A stretch of 64,000 nt of DNA from Carettochelys insculpta (taxonomy: Eukaryota > Chordata > Testudines > Carettochelyidae): the NCBI RefSeq assembly GCF_033958435.1, contig NC_134167.1, positions 206,001-270,000 of the forward strand, in the 5' to 3' direction. Position numbers and translations under genes: made by a program. Below, one piece after another: positions 33,800 through 44,611 of the stretch; within the stretch, counting starts at the first letter, position 1, and every line of letters begins with the position of its first letter. The notes beneath the pieces are model-generated. The model was not told where the DNA came from. It searched no databases and saw only the letters and a list, made by a program, of their open reading frames with translations.

Positions 33800-34090
33800 G
33801 AGGAGGGGGAAAGGCAAAGGGTGCAGATGCCCTGGGGCCCAGTGATTCCAAGGGGCCCAGGGCTCCCAGCCACCATCGCTGCTACTGTGGCAGTGGCTGG
33901 AGCCCTGGGGCCTTTACATCACCTCTGGAGAGTTGTATGCTCTGTGCAGCTCTGAGGGGAGGAAGCACCATACTCTGTGTGGCACAGAGAGCTGGGTGTC
34001 CAGGACCTGCCCCTTCCAGGACTGCAGAACCAGCCTCCTGCCACCTGGCCCAGGGGCCCACGGAGGCTGCTGGCTCCCCTGCTAAAGAGG
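33800..34090 (+). repeat. GC-rich dispersed repeat
   Basis: It carries cagtggctggagccctgggg and cctggcccaggggcccacgg, like 37640-37930 and 54145-54460. The long open frame over it reflects base composition. Confidence 0.45.
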
Positions 34091-34125
34091 ATAAAGTATC
34101 CTAAGTCATCAGCTAAGACAGTGCC

Positions 34126-35330
34126 CAGTGACCTTTAACACCTTGTGGCACACTTCAGCACTAGCTATAATTTCACAGCACACCCAATCCCCTCCAACTC
34201 CTCCAGAGCCAGGCTTCCCCAGTCCCCTGCCCTTCATCCAGGCCCAGGCGCCCCCAGCCCCTCCCTGTAACCAAATCCCCTGCCCCTCATCCAGACCCAG
34301 GTGCCCCCAGCTCCCTGCTATAACTCAATCCCCCGCCCTCATCCAGAGACAGATGCCCCTAGCCCCCAGTTCTAACTCAATCCCCTGCCCCTCATCCAGA
34401 ACCAGGTGCCCCCCACCGCCCGCTCTAACCCGAACCCCACGCCTCATCCAGGCCCAGGCGCCCCCAGCCCTCCACTCTAACCCAACCCTCCGCATCCAGA
34501 GACAGGCGCCCCCAGCCCCCCGCTCTAATCCAATACCCCACCCCTCATCCAGAACCAGGCACCCCCCGCTCTAACCCAAACCCTGCCTCTCATCCAGTCC
34601 CAGGCGCCCCCAGCCCTCCACTCTAACCCAACCCCCCTGCCACTCATCCAGAGACAGGCGCCCCTAGCCTCCAGCTCTAACCCAACCCCCACCCCTCATC
34701 CAGGCCCAGGCGCCCCCAGCCCCCCCCATCCAATCCCCCACCCCTCATCCAGAGACAGTCGCCCGTAGGCCCCCACTCTAACCCAGTCCCCCGCTCCTCA
34801 TCCAGGCCCAGGAGCCCCCAGCCCTCCACTCTAACCCAGCCCCCCACCCCCCATCCAGACCCTGGCAACCCTAGCTCCCGCAGCTCTAACCCAATCCCCC
34901 GCCCCTCATCCAGAAACAGGTGCCCCTAGCCTCCCCATTCTAACCCAAACCCTGCCTCTCATCCAGACCCAGGCAACCCCAGCCCCCCCTGCTCTAACCC
35001 AATCCCCCGCCCCTCATCCAGAGCCAGGCAACCCCAGCCCCCCCTGCTCTAACCCAATCCCCCGCCCCTCATCCAGAGCCAGGCGCCCCCAACCCCTCCC
35101 CCCCCCCGCTCTAACCCAATCCCCCACACCTCTGCATGAGCTAGACAAGCCCAGTCCAACCCCAACTCAGTGTGGGAGACTCATCAGAGTTATCACCACA
35201 TGCACCTCCCTCCTAGCGGTGGGACATGTGCACAAAGCAGTAGATGGCACTCTTGGCATACAGCTCTGAGGCACACTATGCACCGCTTTGCGGCACTCCA
35301 GTGTGCCATGGCACACAGGTTGCAGAACTC
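34126..35330. mobile_element. Probable hAT element carrying a minisatellite
   Basis: The left end cagtgacctttaacaccttg followed by tggcacac and the right end gtgccatggcacacaggttg look like decayed terminal inverted repeats of a hAT-type element. Most of the interior is the 55-bp array listed separately. An 8-bp duplication could not be verified because a Penelope-like element sits against the right end. Confidence 0.4.
34195..35150. repeat. Minisatellite, about 55-bp unit, about 17 copies
   Basis: A tandem unit begins ctctaacccaatcccccgcc and contains cctcatccag and aggcgcccccagcc. Units recur at intervals of 46-62 bases from about 34265 to 35109. It is strongly C-rich on the plus strand. 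Open frames on both strands come from the array. Confidence 0.9.
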
Positions 35331-35340
35331 TCACCAAAGA

Positions 35341-35563
35341 GCAATGAAGGGTCCTGTGGCACCTTATAGACTAACAGAAAAGTTTTGAGCATGAGCTTTC
35401 ATGAGCACAGACTCACTTCATCAGATGCTGGAGAAGTGAAGTGAAATGAGTCTGTGCTCACGAAAGCTCATGCTCAAAACTTTTCTGTTAGTCTATAAGG
35501 TGCCACAGGACCCTTTGTTGCTGTTACAGATCCAGACTAACACGGCTACCCCTCCGATACTTG
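35341..35563. mobile_element. Fold-back Penelope-like element, 223 bp
   Basis: Two copies of one terminal segment in head-to-head orientation: the left arm (35341-35430) is the complement of the right (35440-35530), sharing gtcctgtggcaccttataga, ctaacagaaaagttttgagc and gagcacagact. The right arm continues to ctgttacagatccagactaa and cacggctacccctcc. Flanks TCACCAAAGA (35331-35340) and TCACCTAAGA (35564-35573) form a 10-bp duplication with one mismatch. It is non-coding. Confidence 0.75.
35369..35427 (-). ncRNA. Hammerhead-ribozyme-like motif (Penelope)
   Basis: Minus strand: CTGATGA, an unpaired A, a GTGAG/CTCAT stem (one G-T pair) around TCTGTG, then GAAA. A three-pair stem III (AGC with GTT via one G-T pair) and a TA cleavage dinucleotide follow, before GTC. 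Predicted cleavage is between the complements of 35372 and 35371. The right arm of the fold-back lacks the CTGATGA core, so only one motif is complete. Confidence 0.55.
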
Positions 35564-35754
35564 TCACCTAAGAAAGACTCCAGTTGTTCTTTTTCTTACC
35601 TGACTCTACATAAGAAGCTTCTGAACATTTTATTTACCAGAATACCAATACTAACCCCACAAGAGCAATGGTATTTATTCACTAAACAAATCTTCCAGTT
35701 AATACTGCAATTGTGTCTTTTGCACTTAGCTGAAATTAGGACCTAGAGAGAGTC

Positions 35755-35885
35755 AGTTCCTGTGTTAAAAAGATGGACAAAGGATAGGCTGGGAAACAGA
35801 GGCCCAGAAAAGTGAATGACTTGCCCACAGTTACAGATAGGCCAATGGTGCCACTCAAGATTATGTTCCTGAGTCTTGGGATATT
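35755..35885 (-). repeat. MIR-type SINE
   Basis: The blocks gaaacagaggcccagaaaag, tgacttgcccacagttacag and cactcaagattatgttcc are reverse-complement MIR. Confidence 0.65.
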
Positions 35886-35889
35886 TGGC

Positions 35890-37639
35890 ATGGAGCATTT
35901 TTTAAGTCCCAGCTTAACACGAGTCATGAAAGATTGAGCAAACACAGCAGAACCAGAGTCTGAGCTTAGATCCTGTGATGGCCAGTGCCAACATGAGATG
36001 CCAGTTAGACACAGCAGACAGAAAATAACGACAACAATATCTGGCCATTGTGACTATTCTAGAGTTGTGGTGTCCAACACGTGCACCACGTCTCACGTGT
36101 GGCAGACAGGACACTGCATTGAGGCCAATATGGGAGTGACCAACCCATGGCTGTTGGAACCTTTCAATGCAGCTCCTCCTCAGAGCACCATGTGGGGAGT
36201 GTAGTCTGCCCATCTCGTGCATGCACCCCACCGCTTGGGGGGAGACATGCACGGTGGCAGCGGTGGCGGTTCCAGGTGTGGCCCCAGCTCCAGCCACTGG
36301 CCAGCACTGAATTAGAACGGGGGGGGGGAGGTGCCTGGCTTTGGGAGAGGGTGCTTATTTAGAGCTGGGGGCAGGGGGAGAGGAGGCTAGGAATGCCTGG
36401 CTCTGGGGGAGTCTGGCTCTCAGGCAGGGCATTTGTTTGGGGGGTGGGACACAAATGTGTCAAATATGGAAAGACGACTACCACGAGTGTACCAATCTCT
36501 GAATTCCTTTTGGACACTGCTGTTGGAGTCTCTTTCTCTAGACATCACTCTGAAGAGCAACAAATATTTGAGTCCACCCCTTCACCACCTCTCCCTGTTC
36601 TGCCTCTTCCCACCAGTTCCACCCCACTCCCCCTCCTCTTCCTCTGTCTTGGTGCATCTGGAGAGGGGGAAGAGTTCATAGGAAAGGCCACTGGCAGGCA
36701 TGGGTGCGGGGAAGGAGTTGGCTATTTTTTTTCTGTGGGTGGTGCATGTAAGGAGATGGCGCTTCTCTTGGTACATCTTTATTCCCCCTCCACCTGGACT
36801 GGATTCACGGCACAGAATCTAGCCTATTGGCTGGACAGTGTACAGCACCGATCCAGTACAACGTAGCGGTGGGTCTCAGTCTTTTCAGGCTGATTTGTCT
36901 TCAGTAACCTGAAGTTACACCTCACTTAAAATCTACATCCTTACAAAATCAGGCCTACATATAAAATAAAGACCCAGTGCACTATTAACTGCCAAATGAC
37001 AGACTTACTCACTTTACCACATAATTACAAAATAAATCTATTAGAATATAAGGGTTGTACTTACATTTCGGTGTTACGTATAGAGAGAGAGACTAAACAA
37101 GTTATTGTCTGCATGAAATTTTAGTTTGCACTAACTGTGCTAGTGTTGAAAAACTAGGCAACTATTTAGAAAAGACAATGTCCCCCCTCCACCTCCTACC
37201 CCCAGAAGACTTCTGTGCACGCCTACTTGAGAACCATTGCATTGTAGCCTTTACACATACAGCATGCAACTACAAATTGCTTCCACAGTTGTTAGACAGC
37301 TCCAAAAATCATTTCTTAAAGCTATGCTTCCTGTCACTGAAGCAACCTAACCACCTAACACATTTTTCGTTGTTTGACACTTTGGCGTACTTCACAATGT
37401 AGCGAATTGAAGCCTTTGTCACCAATAAGCCAAGATTTGTTAAAGGAAATGAACCTTCATGGGGTGAATGGGCTGTCTTAATCCTTCAAGCATTTCTTCT
37501 GTTCTTATTTTCCTTCTTAGAAAAATGTGCTGCTGTAGTAAATGTCAGATTCTTTCCAGTCACTAGAAAGTAATTTTACAAAAAAATACAATACCCATCT
37601 CACCACCACTACAATAACATAAATGCTGCATTCAGGCCC
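35890..37639. other. Intergenic DNA, no gene seen
   Basis: About 36060-36440 is GC-rich, begins gtgtccaacacgtgcaccac and resembles the material at 8018-8300, so it may be another dispersed element. The rest is unremarkable. Confidence 0.4.
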
Positions 37640-37930
37640 TCCGGACAGTGGGGGTAAGGGGACAATTGCCCCTCAGTGCCCAGGGCTCCATCTACCGCTG
37701 CTACTGCCCTGGGCCCTTTAAGTCACCCCTGGAACACCAGGCCACCCACTCCAAGCAGTACTAAGGGCTTGGGGTGGGGACACGCCACACTCCAGGCAGT
37801 GCTTAGGGCTGGCTGCACTCAGCCCCACTCCTACCACCTGTGGCCCCACCTCTTCCATGAGTGCACAGCTGGCCCTTCCCTTCACATTGCCCAAGGGCCT
37901 GTGGAGGCTGTGGGTGCTGCAGGCTTAAGT
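37640..37930 (+). repeat. GC-rich dispersed repeat
   Basis: It contains ccctgggccctttaagtcac, ccccactcctaccacctgtg and cattgcccaagggcctgtgg, shared with the copies at 18420, 33800 and 54145. Confidence 0.5.
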
Positions 37931-39478
37931 ACTGAATGCTGCTATTCATCTTGGTAGATGTACTTCAGATAGGCAATCAAACTGGTACTACTGAATTGTG
38001 GCCCATTACCCCACATGCAAAATATTCTAGCTGGCCTTGATTCAGGAAAGTATTTAAGCTTGGACTTCCATAAGACTTCATTCAGCACATGCTTAAGTGC
38101 TTTTCCAAAGAGGGATGTTTGCCTGATTTGGGGCCAATCAGCAGCATTCACTGCTGCTTAGTTTCACTGAGGGGCCTTGTAGCAGCAAGGAATTGCCACA
38201 GATTCCATAGGACTGTTTGTCAGGAAGTGGTTGGCAGTAATGGGAGGGTTTAGTCAGCTGACAGCTGCTCAGAGGGCTGGGGGTGTTTGGTATTGTCAGG
38301 CCAATTCCCAATGAATGCGCACATCACAACATTCTTTAGGAGATGGCTCTAGCACCTTCCCTTCCTGGGGTGCTATTCCCAAAGTACAAGTTGCCCAACA
38401 TGAATCAGGGTGGCAGGACCAGAATAATTGGCACACGTTAGCAGGCTGGGGAGACCAGCAGGGTGACAGCCATGGCACGCCCTGGGGCAAGGAGAGAGGG
38501 GGCCCAGCTCTGTGGTCCCAGAAGGGGTGCTGCCAAGGACAGTCAGCCCTTAGTACTTCTAAGACTGCAGTGTTGCCCCACTCAGCCCGGAAGCTGCATG
38601 GAGTGGTAAAGCAATGGGGCAGCTCTGCCATGGCGTTTCAAAGGAGCCAGGAACTCCAACTCCAACTGCTGCTGAAGTAGCAATGGCCCAAGTTCCTGGT
38701 CCCATTGAAATGCCATGACCCTGTGCAACTCCCCCCTCGTCCCCTATCAGTAGGCCTGGGAGGGAGACAGTCCTGTACAGATTGAAATTTCCTCTCAGCC
38801 TGGTCAGAGCTGAAGCACATCTGGCCAATGCCTCTGCTGCATGTGCATGTGTGGGGTCGGGTTGTTTTTGCTTTTAAAGAGAATGGTACTCACAGGGACT
38901 TTGACTCACTGACAGGGCACTATTTGTTATCAAGAACTACCACAGTGTGTACTACTTAGGAGCAAATAGACAACATCAATGCCCAAGGCATTTTATCCAG
39001 CTCCACTCAGAAATTAAAGCCAGATCCTCAGCTGGTGTAAATCTCTGGCGTTTCACTCATTTACATGGATTTGTTCCAGCTTTGGCACTGGCCTTCAATT
39101 CATTCAAAAACGTTAAAGGCAGAGAATCAGGTGAATTGCTCTAAGTTGAGTAAGTCTCTTTAAAATGTAATGACAATTTAACAATGTCTGGTGAGCTTCT
39201 GCTTCATTACAGCTTGTTTTCAACTTTGCAGACTAGCTTCTTGCAACCAAATCTTATGGTATTAAATTTGCTTTAATAGCATAGCATTAGTGGAAGCAAA
39301 ATGTGTTCCCCGATAATCACATACTACTTCGGGGCGGGGGGGGGGGGAAGAAGCTATCCTATGATCTTTGTCGTCATTGGAGATTTCAATTCCATTAACA
39401 TTTCCACTTAGATATTTTAATCTGAAAAATACAAAACGACTTCAACTATTTCTTCATTAAAACCTTAAGGGAGGGAGA
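37931..39478. other. Intergenic DNA, no gene seen
   Basis: A GC-richer block at 38290-38760 has frames on both strands but no splice-bounded exon. A poly-G tract lies at about 39333-39348. Confidence 0.4.
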
Positions 39479-39640
39479 ACACCCTTGTGGTTAAAAGCAC
39501 TAAACTGGGTCTCAGGAGATTTCGACTGTAGTTCTGGCCGTACCACAGACCACCTGCACAACCTTGGCAAGTCATTAATCCTTTTATACCTCAGTTCCCC
39601 ACATATCAAATGAGGGGAACAACATTTTTTAAAATAAACC
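39479..39640 (+). repeat. MIR/tRNA-type SINE
   Basis: Plus strand: gtggttaaaagcactaaact, gggtctcaggagatttcgac, accttggcaagtcattaatc and cctcagttccccacatatca, in SINE order. Confidence 0.65.
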
Positions 39641-39884
39641 TCAACAGTCTGGGGAAGATACATTCAATCTTTTGTGGTGGGCTCAGATATCGATACTACC
39701 CTCATTATGGTGAAATCTGACTAGTCATCCAGTCAGAGAATAGAAGAGATACCATGTGACTTAGATGACCAATGACAAGTAGTCAAAGATTCTGATTCTG
39801 CTACCATATTCAGGGTAAATAGCTGTCTAACATGAATAAGGGTGACAGAATTTGTAGTTTGTTGCAAGTAAAACAACTCTCCAA

Positions 39885-40900
39885 GGCTGCGTCTACACTA
39901 CAATCTAAAAACAATTTTATTAAAATCAATTTATTAACACTGGGTTTTATCAGTTCGATTTTGAGCATCCCCACCTTCCCACATAACTGACTTACTGCTG
40001 CCAAATACGAGTCACCAAAACAGACTGCTGCAGCAGTGTATTGTGGGAACATACCCTACAGTTCCAAGTCCCGTAGCTTTCTGGATGTTTTCACTGCTGC
40101 AGCATGGGGAAAAAAAATGCCCCACAAGCGGCTGTGGGTATCTGATGACATCTTCCCACATTTAATTTCCTACATTTCATTTCTCTCATTCTGCTGCCAC
40201 GCTTGCCTTTATAAGAGACGTGCTTTTTATAAGTGAGGGGAAGGGACAGGTAGTAAAGCGATTAGGAAAGCTTAGAAAAGAGATTTCACGTTTCCCAACT
40301 GACAGGTTTTCAAAATGGGATGCAAGAGTACTGGATCTTTCGAGGCTTGGATCTGGATTTCGACGCCCTAGCAAAGAAGATCTTCAGATCAATAATTTTG
40401 TCTCCAAGGCCAGCCACTGTAGTGACAAATTTCTGAGTGTACCCAAACAGCAGAGCTACAAGCTGCTGTGCAAACACCCTTGCACCCACTCCTTTTCAGC
40501 CAGCATTCTACATGGCACACCAGGAAGGAGCCCAAGATTCCCTGGGCCCTCAGGGAATCATCTGAAGGAATCCCAGGAGCCAGCCGGGGGCACCAAGAGG
40601 TGGGTCCCTCCTGGACTGGGTCAACCTTCTTGGACTTGGGGAGCGAGGAGGATCTGCTTCAAGACCACAAGGTGAAGCGGCATAATGCCCAAACCTAGGC
40701 TGGATGGTCACCACCTTGGCGGAACGAGGCCACCCCCGCTGCAGGATGGAGGAAGTCCAGGCGAAGGTGAAGGAGGTCCAGCAGGTCTACATCTGTGCCC
40801 AGGATGCTGGTCCACACTCCACGGAAGGACCCACCCACTGCATCTGGATTTAGACCTCCCAGCAAAGAAGACCCTTGAACAAGAATTTGTTTAAGTAGAC
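39885..40900 (+). mobile_element. Decayed PIF/Harbinger-like transposon, 5' part
   Basis: It begins GGCTGCGTCTACACTACAAT, the same terminal word as the elements at 5319 and 44978. It continues through tgctgcagcagtgtattgtg and aagcggctgtgggtatctga to a Myb/SANT-like coding remnant (40560-40860). No matching right terminus was found; a CR1 insertion at 41366-42296 and 68-bp repeats lie beyond. The superfamily is inferred from the terminal word and the accessory-type ORF, not from a transposase. Confidence 0.5.
40560..40860 (+). pseudogene. Myb/SANT-like DNA-binding ORF remnant
   Basis: Broken plus-strand codons give WTGSTFLDLGSEEDLLQDHK, then VKRHNAQT, then after a stop and frame change TTLAERGHPRC, RMEEVQAKVKEVQQVYICAQ and DAG. 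This matches the order of the Myb/SANT-like (trihelix) domain found as the second protein of PIF/Harbinger transposons: a W near the start, an acidic GEED-type turn, a KRRN-type basic run and a V-K-E-L-Q-Y helix. A later TCPYYRQ piece near 40990 may be its continuation. It is non-functional: several indels and at least one stop. A domesticated host gene with this domain is possible in principle but unlikely given the damage. Confidence 0.5.
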
Positions 40901-41149
40901 ATGGGCGCTATGCTAAAGATGCAATGGATCACTGAATCAGTTACGGCTGCTTTGGTTGCTCGCCGACAACCAGGGCAGGACCCACCACCTGCCCCTACTA
41001 CCGGCAGGCCCGGATCTAGGTTTAGACCTTGAAAAAAAGACCCTTAGAACAAGAACTTTCATCCTTGCAACCACTGCAAAACCTGAAAATGCATGTCTAT
41101 TTAGTACACACAAGTACAACACTGAAAGTACAATGTATCATAAAATCAG

Positions 41150-41260
41150 TTGTGGCTTGGGATGGCTAAAAGACCCGCAACTACAGCCAGCCCTGAAAAT
41201 CGTGACTGCCCACGGTGACTTTCTCCAGGTGGCTAAATGATCCTTGACTACAGTCAGCTT
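41150..41260. repeat. 68-bp-type tandem repeat, left part
   Basis: The unit gatggctaaaagacccgcaa ... actacagccagccctg ... cacggtgactttctccag is followed by a partial second unit (gtggctaaatgatccttgac). A third unit appears at 42305-42370, beyond the CR1 insertion. Confidence 0.6.
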
Positions 41261-41365
41261 CTTTGGCCTTTGGATAAAGCCCAGACAAGAATTTCCTCTG
41301 AGAGGACAGCCACTCTAGTAACAAAGTATTATCTTCTGTTGCCTGAAATTCACATCCGCCAAGGG

Positions 41366-42296
41366 ATAGAATCACAGAATACTGTGCCTGGAAGGGACCT
41401 TGGGAGGCCATCGAGTCCAGCCCCCTGCCCCAATGGCAGGACCAAGTACTGTCTAAACCATCCCTGACAGACATCTATCTAACCTGTTCTTAAATATCTC
41501 CAGCGATGGAGATTCCAGAACCTCCCTTGGCAATTTATTCCACTGTTTGACCACCCTGTCAGTTAGGAACTTTTTCCTAATGTCCAACCTAAACCTCCCG
41601 TGCTGCAGTTTAAGCCCACTGCCTCTTGTTCAATCCTCAGAGACCAAGAAGAACAAGTTTTCTCCCTCCTCTTTATGACACCCTTTTAGATACCTGAAAA
41701 CTGCTATCATGTCTCCCCTCAATCGTCTCTTTTCCAAACTGGACAAGCCCAATTCTTTCAGCCTTTCTTCATAGGTCACGTTCTCTAGAACTTTAATCAT
41801 TCTTGTCGCTCTTTTCTGGACCCTCTCCAATTTCTCCACATCCTTCCTGAACTGTGGTGCCCAGAACTGGACACAATACTCCAGCTGAGGCCTAACCAGC
41901 GCAGAGTAGAGCGGAACAATGACTTCTCGTGTCTTGGTCACAACACACCTGTTAATGCATCCTAGAATCATGTTTGCTTTTTTTGCAACAGCATCACACT
42001 GTTGACTCATATTTAGCTTGTGGTCCACTATAACCCCTAGATCCCTTTCTGCTATAATCATTCCTAGACAGTCTCTCCCCATTCAGTATGTGTGAAACTG
42101 ACCCTTCCCAAGGGGAGCACTTTGCATTTCTCCTTATTAAACTTCATCCTGTTTACCTCAGACCATTTCTCCAATTTATCCAGATCATTTTGAATTATGA
42201 TGCTATCCTCCAAAGCAGTTGCAACCCCTCCCAGCTTGGTATCATCTGCAAACTTAATAAGTGTACTTTCTACACTAATATCTAAATCATTGATGA
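41366..42296 (-). mobile_element. CR1 LINE with 3' end intact
   Basis: The plus strand starts atagaatcacagaatactgt (CR1 3' terminus in reverse) and is well conserved throughout. Minus-strand codons cover the last part of ORF2. It is 5'-truncated at 42296, within the motif C region. It is inserted into the 68-bp repeat array, splitting it. This is the best preserved CR1 of its subfamily in the window. Confidence 0.9.
41630..42290 (-). pseudogene. CR1 ORF2 C-terminal region
   Basis: Minus-strand translation: LDISVESTLIKFADDTKLGG (catalytic FADD) and LDKLEKWSEVNRMKFNKEKC in one frame. After a frame change come [60 protein letters not shown] and [20 protein letters not shown]. This is the standard end of a CR1 reverse transcriptase. 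A frameshift near 42070-42080 separates the two frames, and the upstream RT, endonuclease and ORF1 are absent. Confidence 0.9.
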
Positions 42297-42304
42297 CATG
42301 CCGC

Positions 42305-42370
42305 AATGGCCAAAAGACCCCCAAGCACAGCCAGCCCCTGACAGTCGTGGCTACCCCGGGACACTTCCTC
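42305..42370. repeat. 68-bp-type tandem repeat, right part
   Basis: caatggccaaaagaccccca, gcacagccagcccctgacag and gtcgtggctacc repeat the unit at 41150-41220. Confidence 0.55.
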
Positions 42371-42640
42371 TAAGCACATAAATAACCCCCAAATAGCTGA
42401 TAGCTCCCCCAGTACCCAAGCCACCATGGGAGACTTCCCCTGGCCAGCTACAGGACCCTCACCACACACAAGCTGCCTGGCACTTTGCGCAGCATGCCCT
42501 TTTATTGGTTCAGGGTTAAGCCGCGTGATGCATCTGGGCATAGGAAAGTTCCAGACTGCGTGGTGCCTGCAGGGGGGAGGGAAAGGAGGGGATGTGGAGG
42601 TCAGGACAACATGTAATTGGCTGAAAAGAAGTTCTTCTTT

Positions 42641-43680
42641 ACATAAGAACATAAGAACGGCCATACTGGGTCAGACCAAAGGTCCATCTAGCCCAGTATT
42701 CTGTCTGCCGACAGTAGCCAATGCCAGGTGCCCCAAAGGAGGTGAACCGAAGACAATGATCAAGCGATTTGTCTCCTGCCATCCATCTCCCGCCTTCGAC
42801 AAAAGGCTAGGCACCATACCTGTCCCCTTGCTAATAGCCATCTATGGACCTAACTTCCAAATATTTATCGAGCTCTTTTTTAAATTCTGTTAGAGTCCTG
42901 GCCTTCACAGCGTCCTCTGGTAAGGAGTTCCACAGGTTGACTGTGCGCTGTGTGAAGAAAAATTTCCTTTTATTAGTTTTGAACCTGCTACCCATTAATT
43001 TCATTTGGTGTCCTCTAGTTCTTATATTATGGGAACAAGTAAATCACTTTTCTGTATTCACTTTCTCCACACCATTCATGATTTTATACACCTCTATCAT
43101 ATCACCCCTCAGTCTCCTCTTTTCTAGACTGAAAAGTCGCAGTCTCTCTAGCCTCTCCTCATATGGGACCCGTTCCAAACCCCTAATCATCTTAGTTGCC
43201 TTTTTCTGAAACTTTTCTAATGCCAATATATCTTTTTTCAGGTGAGGAGACCACATATGCACGCAGTACTCAAGATGTGGGTATACCATAGTTTTATACA
43301 GGGCAGGTAAGATATCTTTCGTCTTATTTTCTATCCCTTTTTTAATTATTCCAAACATCCTATTTGTTGTACTGACTGCCGCTGCACACTGTGTGGAGGT
43401 TTTCAGAGTACTATCCACTATAATTCCAAGATCCCTTTCCTGATCTGTTTTAGCTAAATTTGCCCCCCATCATATTGTATGTATAATTGGGGTTATTTTT
43501 CCCAATGTGCATTACCTTACACTTACCCACATTAAATTTAATTTGTCATTTTGCTGCCCAATCACTCAGTTTGCTGAGATCTTTTTGAAGTTCTTTACAG
43601 TCTGCTTTGGTTTTGACTGTCCTGAACAGTTTGGTGTCATCTGCAAACTTTGCCACCTTACTGCTTACCCCTTTCTCTAG
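42641..43680 (-). mobile_element. CR1 LINE, second subfamily, 3' part
   Basis: The plus strand begins acataagaacataagaacgg, then ccatactgggtcagaccaaa and ggtccatctagcccagtatt, the 3' end of a CR1 subfamily different from the one at 41366. Minus-strand codons include STLKTSTQCAAAVSTTNRMF, YKTMVYPHLEYCVHMWSPHL and [20 protein letters not shown], and further up KVAKFADDTKLFRTVKTKAD. The ORF is interrupted by frameshifts. It continues at 44297 past a LINE insertion. Confidence 0.9.
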
Positions 43681-43711
43681 TAGTCGTAGTAGTAGTAGTA
43701 ATAGTAGTAGG
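43681..43711. repeat. (TAG)n trinucleotide tail of the LINE
   Basis: Imperfect tag repeats (tagtcgtagtagtagtagta...) form the LINE's 3' simple tail on the minus strand. Confidence 0.9.
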
Positions 43712-44296
43712 CATCCTTCAGTCTGCATAGACTATGGATTGCACCCTTTATAGTTTAAATTGAGGACTTCACTTACAGCGTCTACTGTGACTATGAAGAC
43801 CCACACGAGAGTGACAGTCCTTGCTGCATCTCTTGCAGATGTGGTGGGTGTCTGGCAAGTCCCTAGTGTGCTTTCTGTGCGCTCGCTTCTCCTCTGCTAG
43901 CTGTCTGATCCACATCTCGCCCTTCTGAAGGCCCTTGTGTAACCCCTGCCTCCATCTGCCGCGGTCATCTGCTAGTTCTTCCCAGTTGTCCAGCTCGATG
44001 TCTACCTCTCTGAGGTCTCTCTTGCAGACATCTTTGTAGCGCAACTGGGGGCGTTTGGGAGGTCTTTTGCCAGAGGTTAGCTCACCATACAGGATGTCTT
44101 TTGGAATCCTTCCATCATTCATCCTGTGGACGTGGCCAAGCCAGCGGAGCTGACGCTGCCTGAGGAGGGTGTCCACGGTTGGGATTCCAGCTTGCTTGAG
44201 GACGGCGGTGTTGGTCACTCTGTACTTCCATGATATTCCAAGGACGCACCTGAGGCAGCGCAAGTGGAAGACATTCAGCCTCTTTTCCTGGCAGGC
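43681..44296 (-). mobile_element. RTE-like LINE 3' fragment inside CR1
   Basis: A 616-bp fragment. Minus-strand codons run ACQEKRLNVFHLRCLRCVLG, ISWKYRVTNTAVLKQAGIPT, LRQRQLRWLGHVHRMNDGRI and LREVDIELDNWEELADDRGR. A cysteine-rich C-terminus CKRCSKDC...HSHSRRC (zinc-finger-like) follows. It ends in a CTA-type trinucleotide tail (plus-strand tag repeats). CR1 codons LFVND (right) and LEKGVSSKVA (left) flank it, so it split the CR1. The frame is open across the junction, producing a misleading 308-codon chimeric frame (43769-44695). It is related to the LINE at 538-3929. Confidence 0.85.
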
Positions 44297-44565
44297 ATCA
44301 TTGACGAATAAGTTGAACAAGATTGGTCCCAAGACTGACCCTTGGGGAATGCCACTAGTTACCACCTTCCCTTGTGAAAATTTACCATTTCTTCCTACCC
44401 TTTGTTTCCTGTCTTTTAACCGGTTCCCAATCCGTGAAAGGATCTTTCCTCCTATCCCATGACCACCTAATTTACATAAGAGCCTTTGGTGAGGGACTGT
44501 GTCAAAGGCTTTCTGGAAATCTAAGTATACTATGTCTACTGGATCCTCCCTGTCCGCATGCTTTC
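44297..44565 (-). pseudogene. CR1 reverse transcriptase, fingers/palm
   Basis: Minus-strand codons: DPVDIVYLDFQKAFDTVPHQ (motif A), LLCKLGGHGIGGKILSRIGN, WLKDRKQ-type region, then VVTSGIPQGSVLGPILFNLF (motif B). This joins LEKGVSSKVAKFADD at 43680 once the LINE insertion is removed. It is 5'-truncated near 44565. Confidence 0.85.
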
Positions 44566-44611
44566 TATCATACAAGCACGACCTCCATCCACAGCCTAGC
44601 CACCACATGGT

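Noticed and set aside
33601..34104. A 167-codon plus-strand frame
   Set aside because: Crosses the end of a short hAT element and a GC-rich dispersed repeat; no splice sites or domain.
34128..34574. Proline-rich 148-codon frame
   Set aside because: Lies in the C-rich 55-bp minisatellite and reflects its composition.
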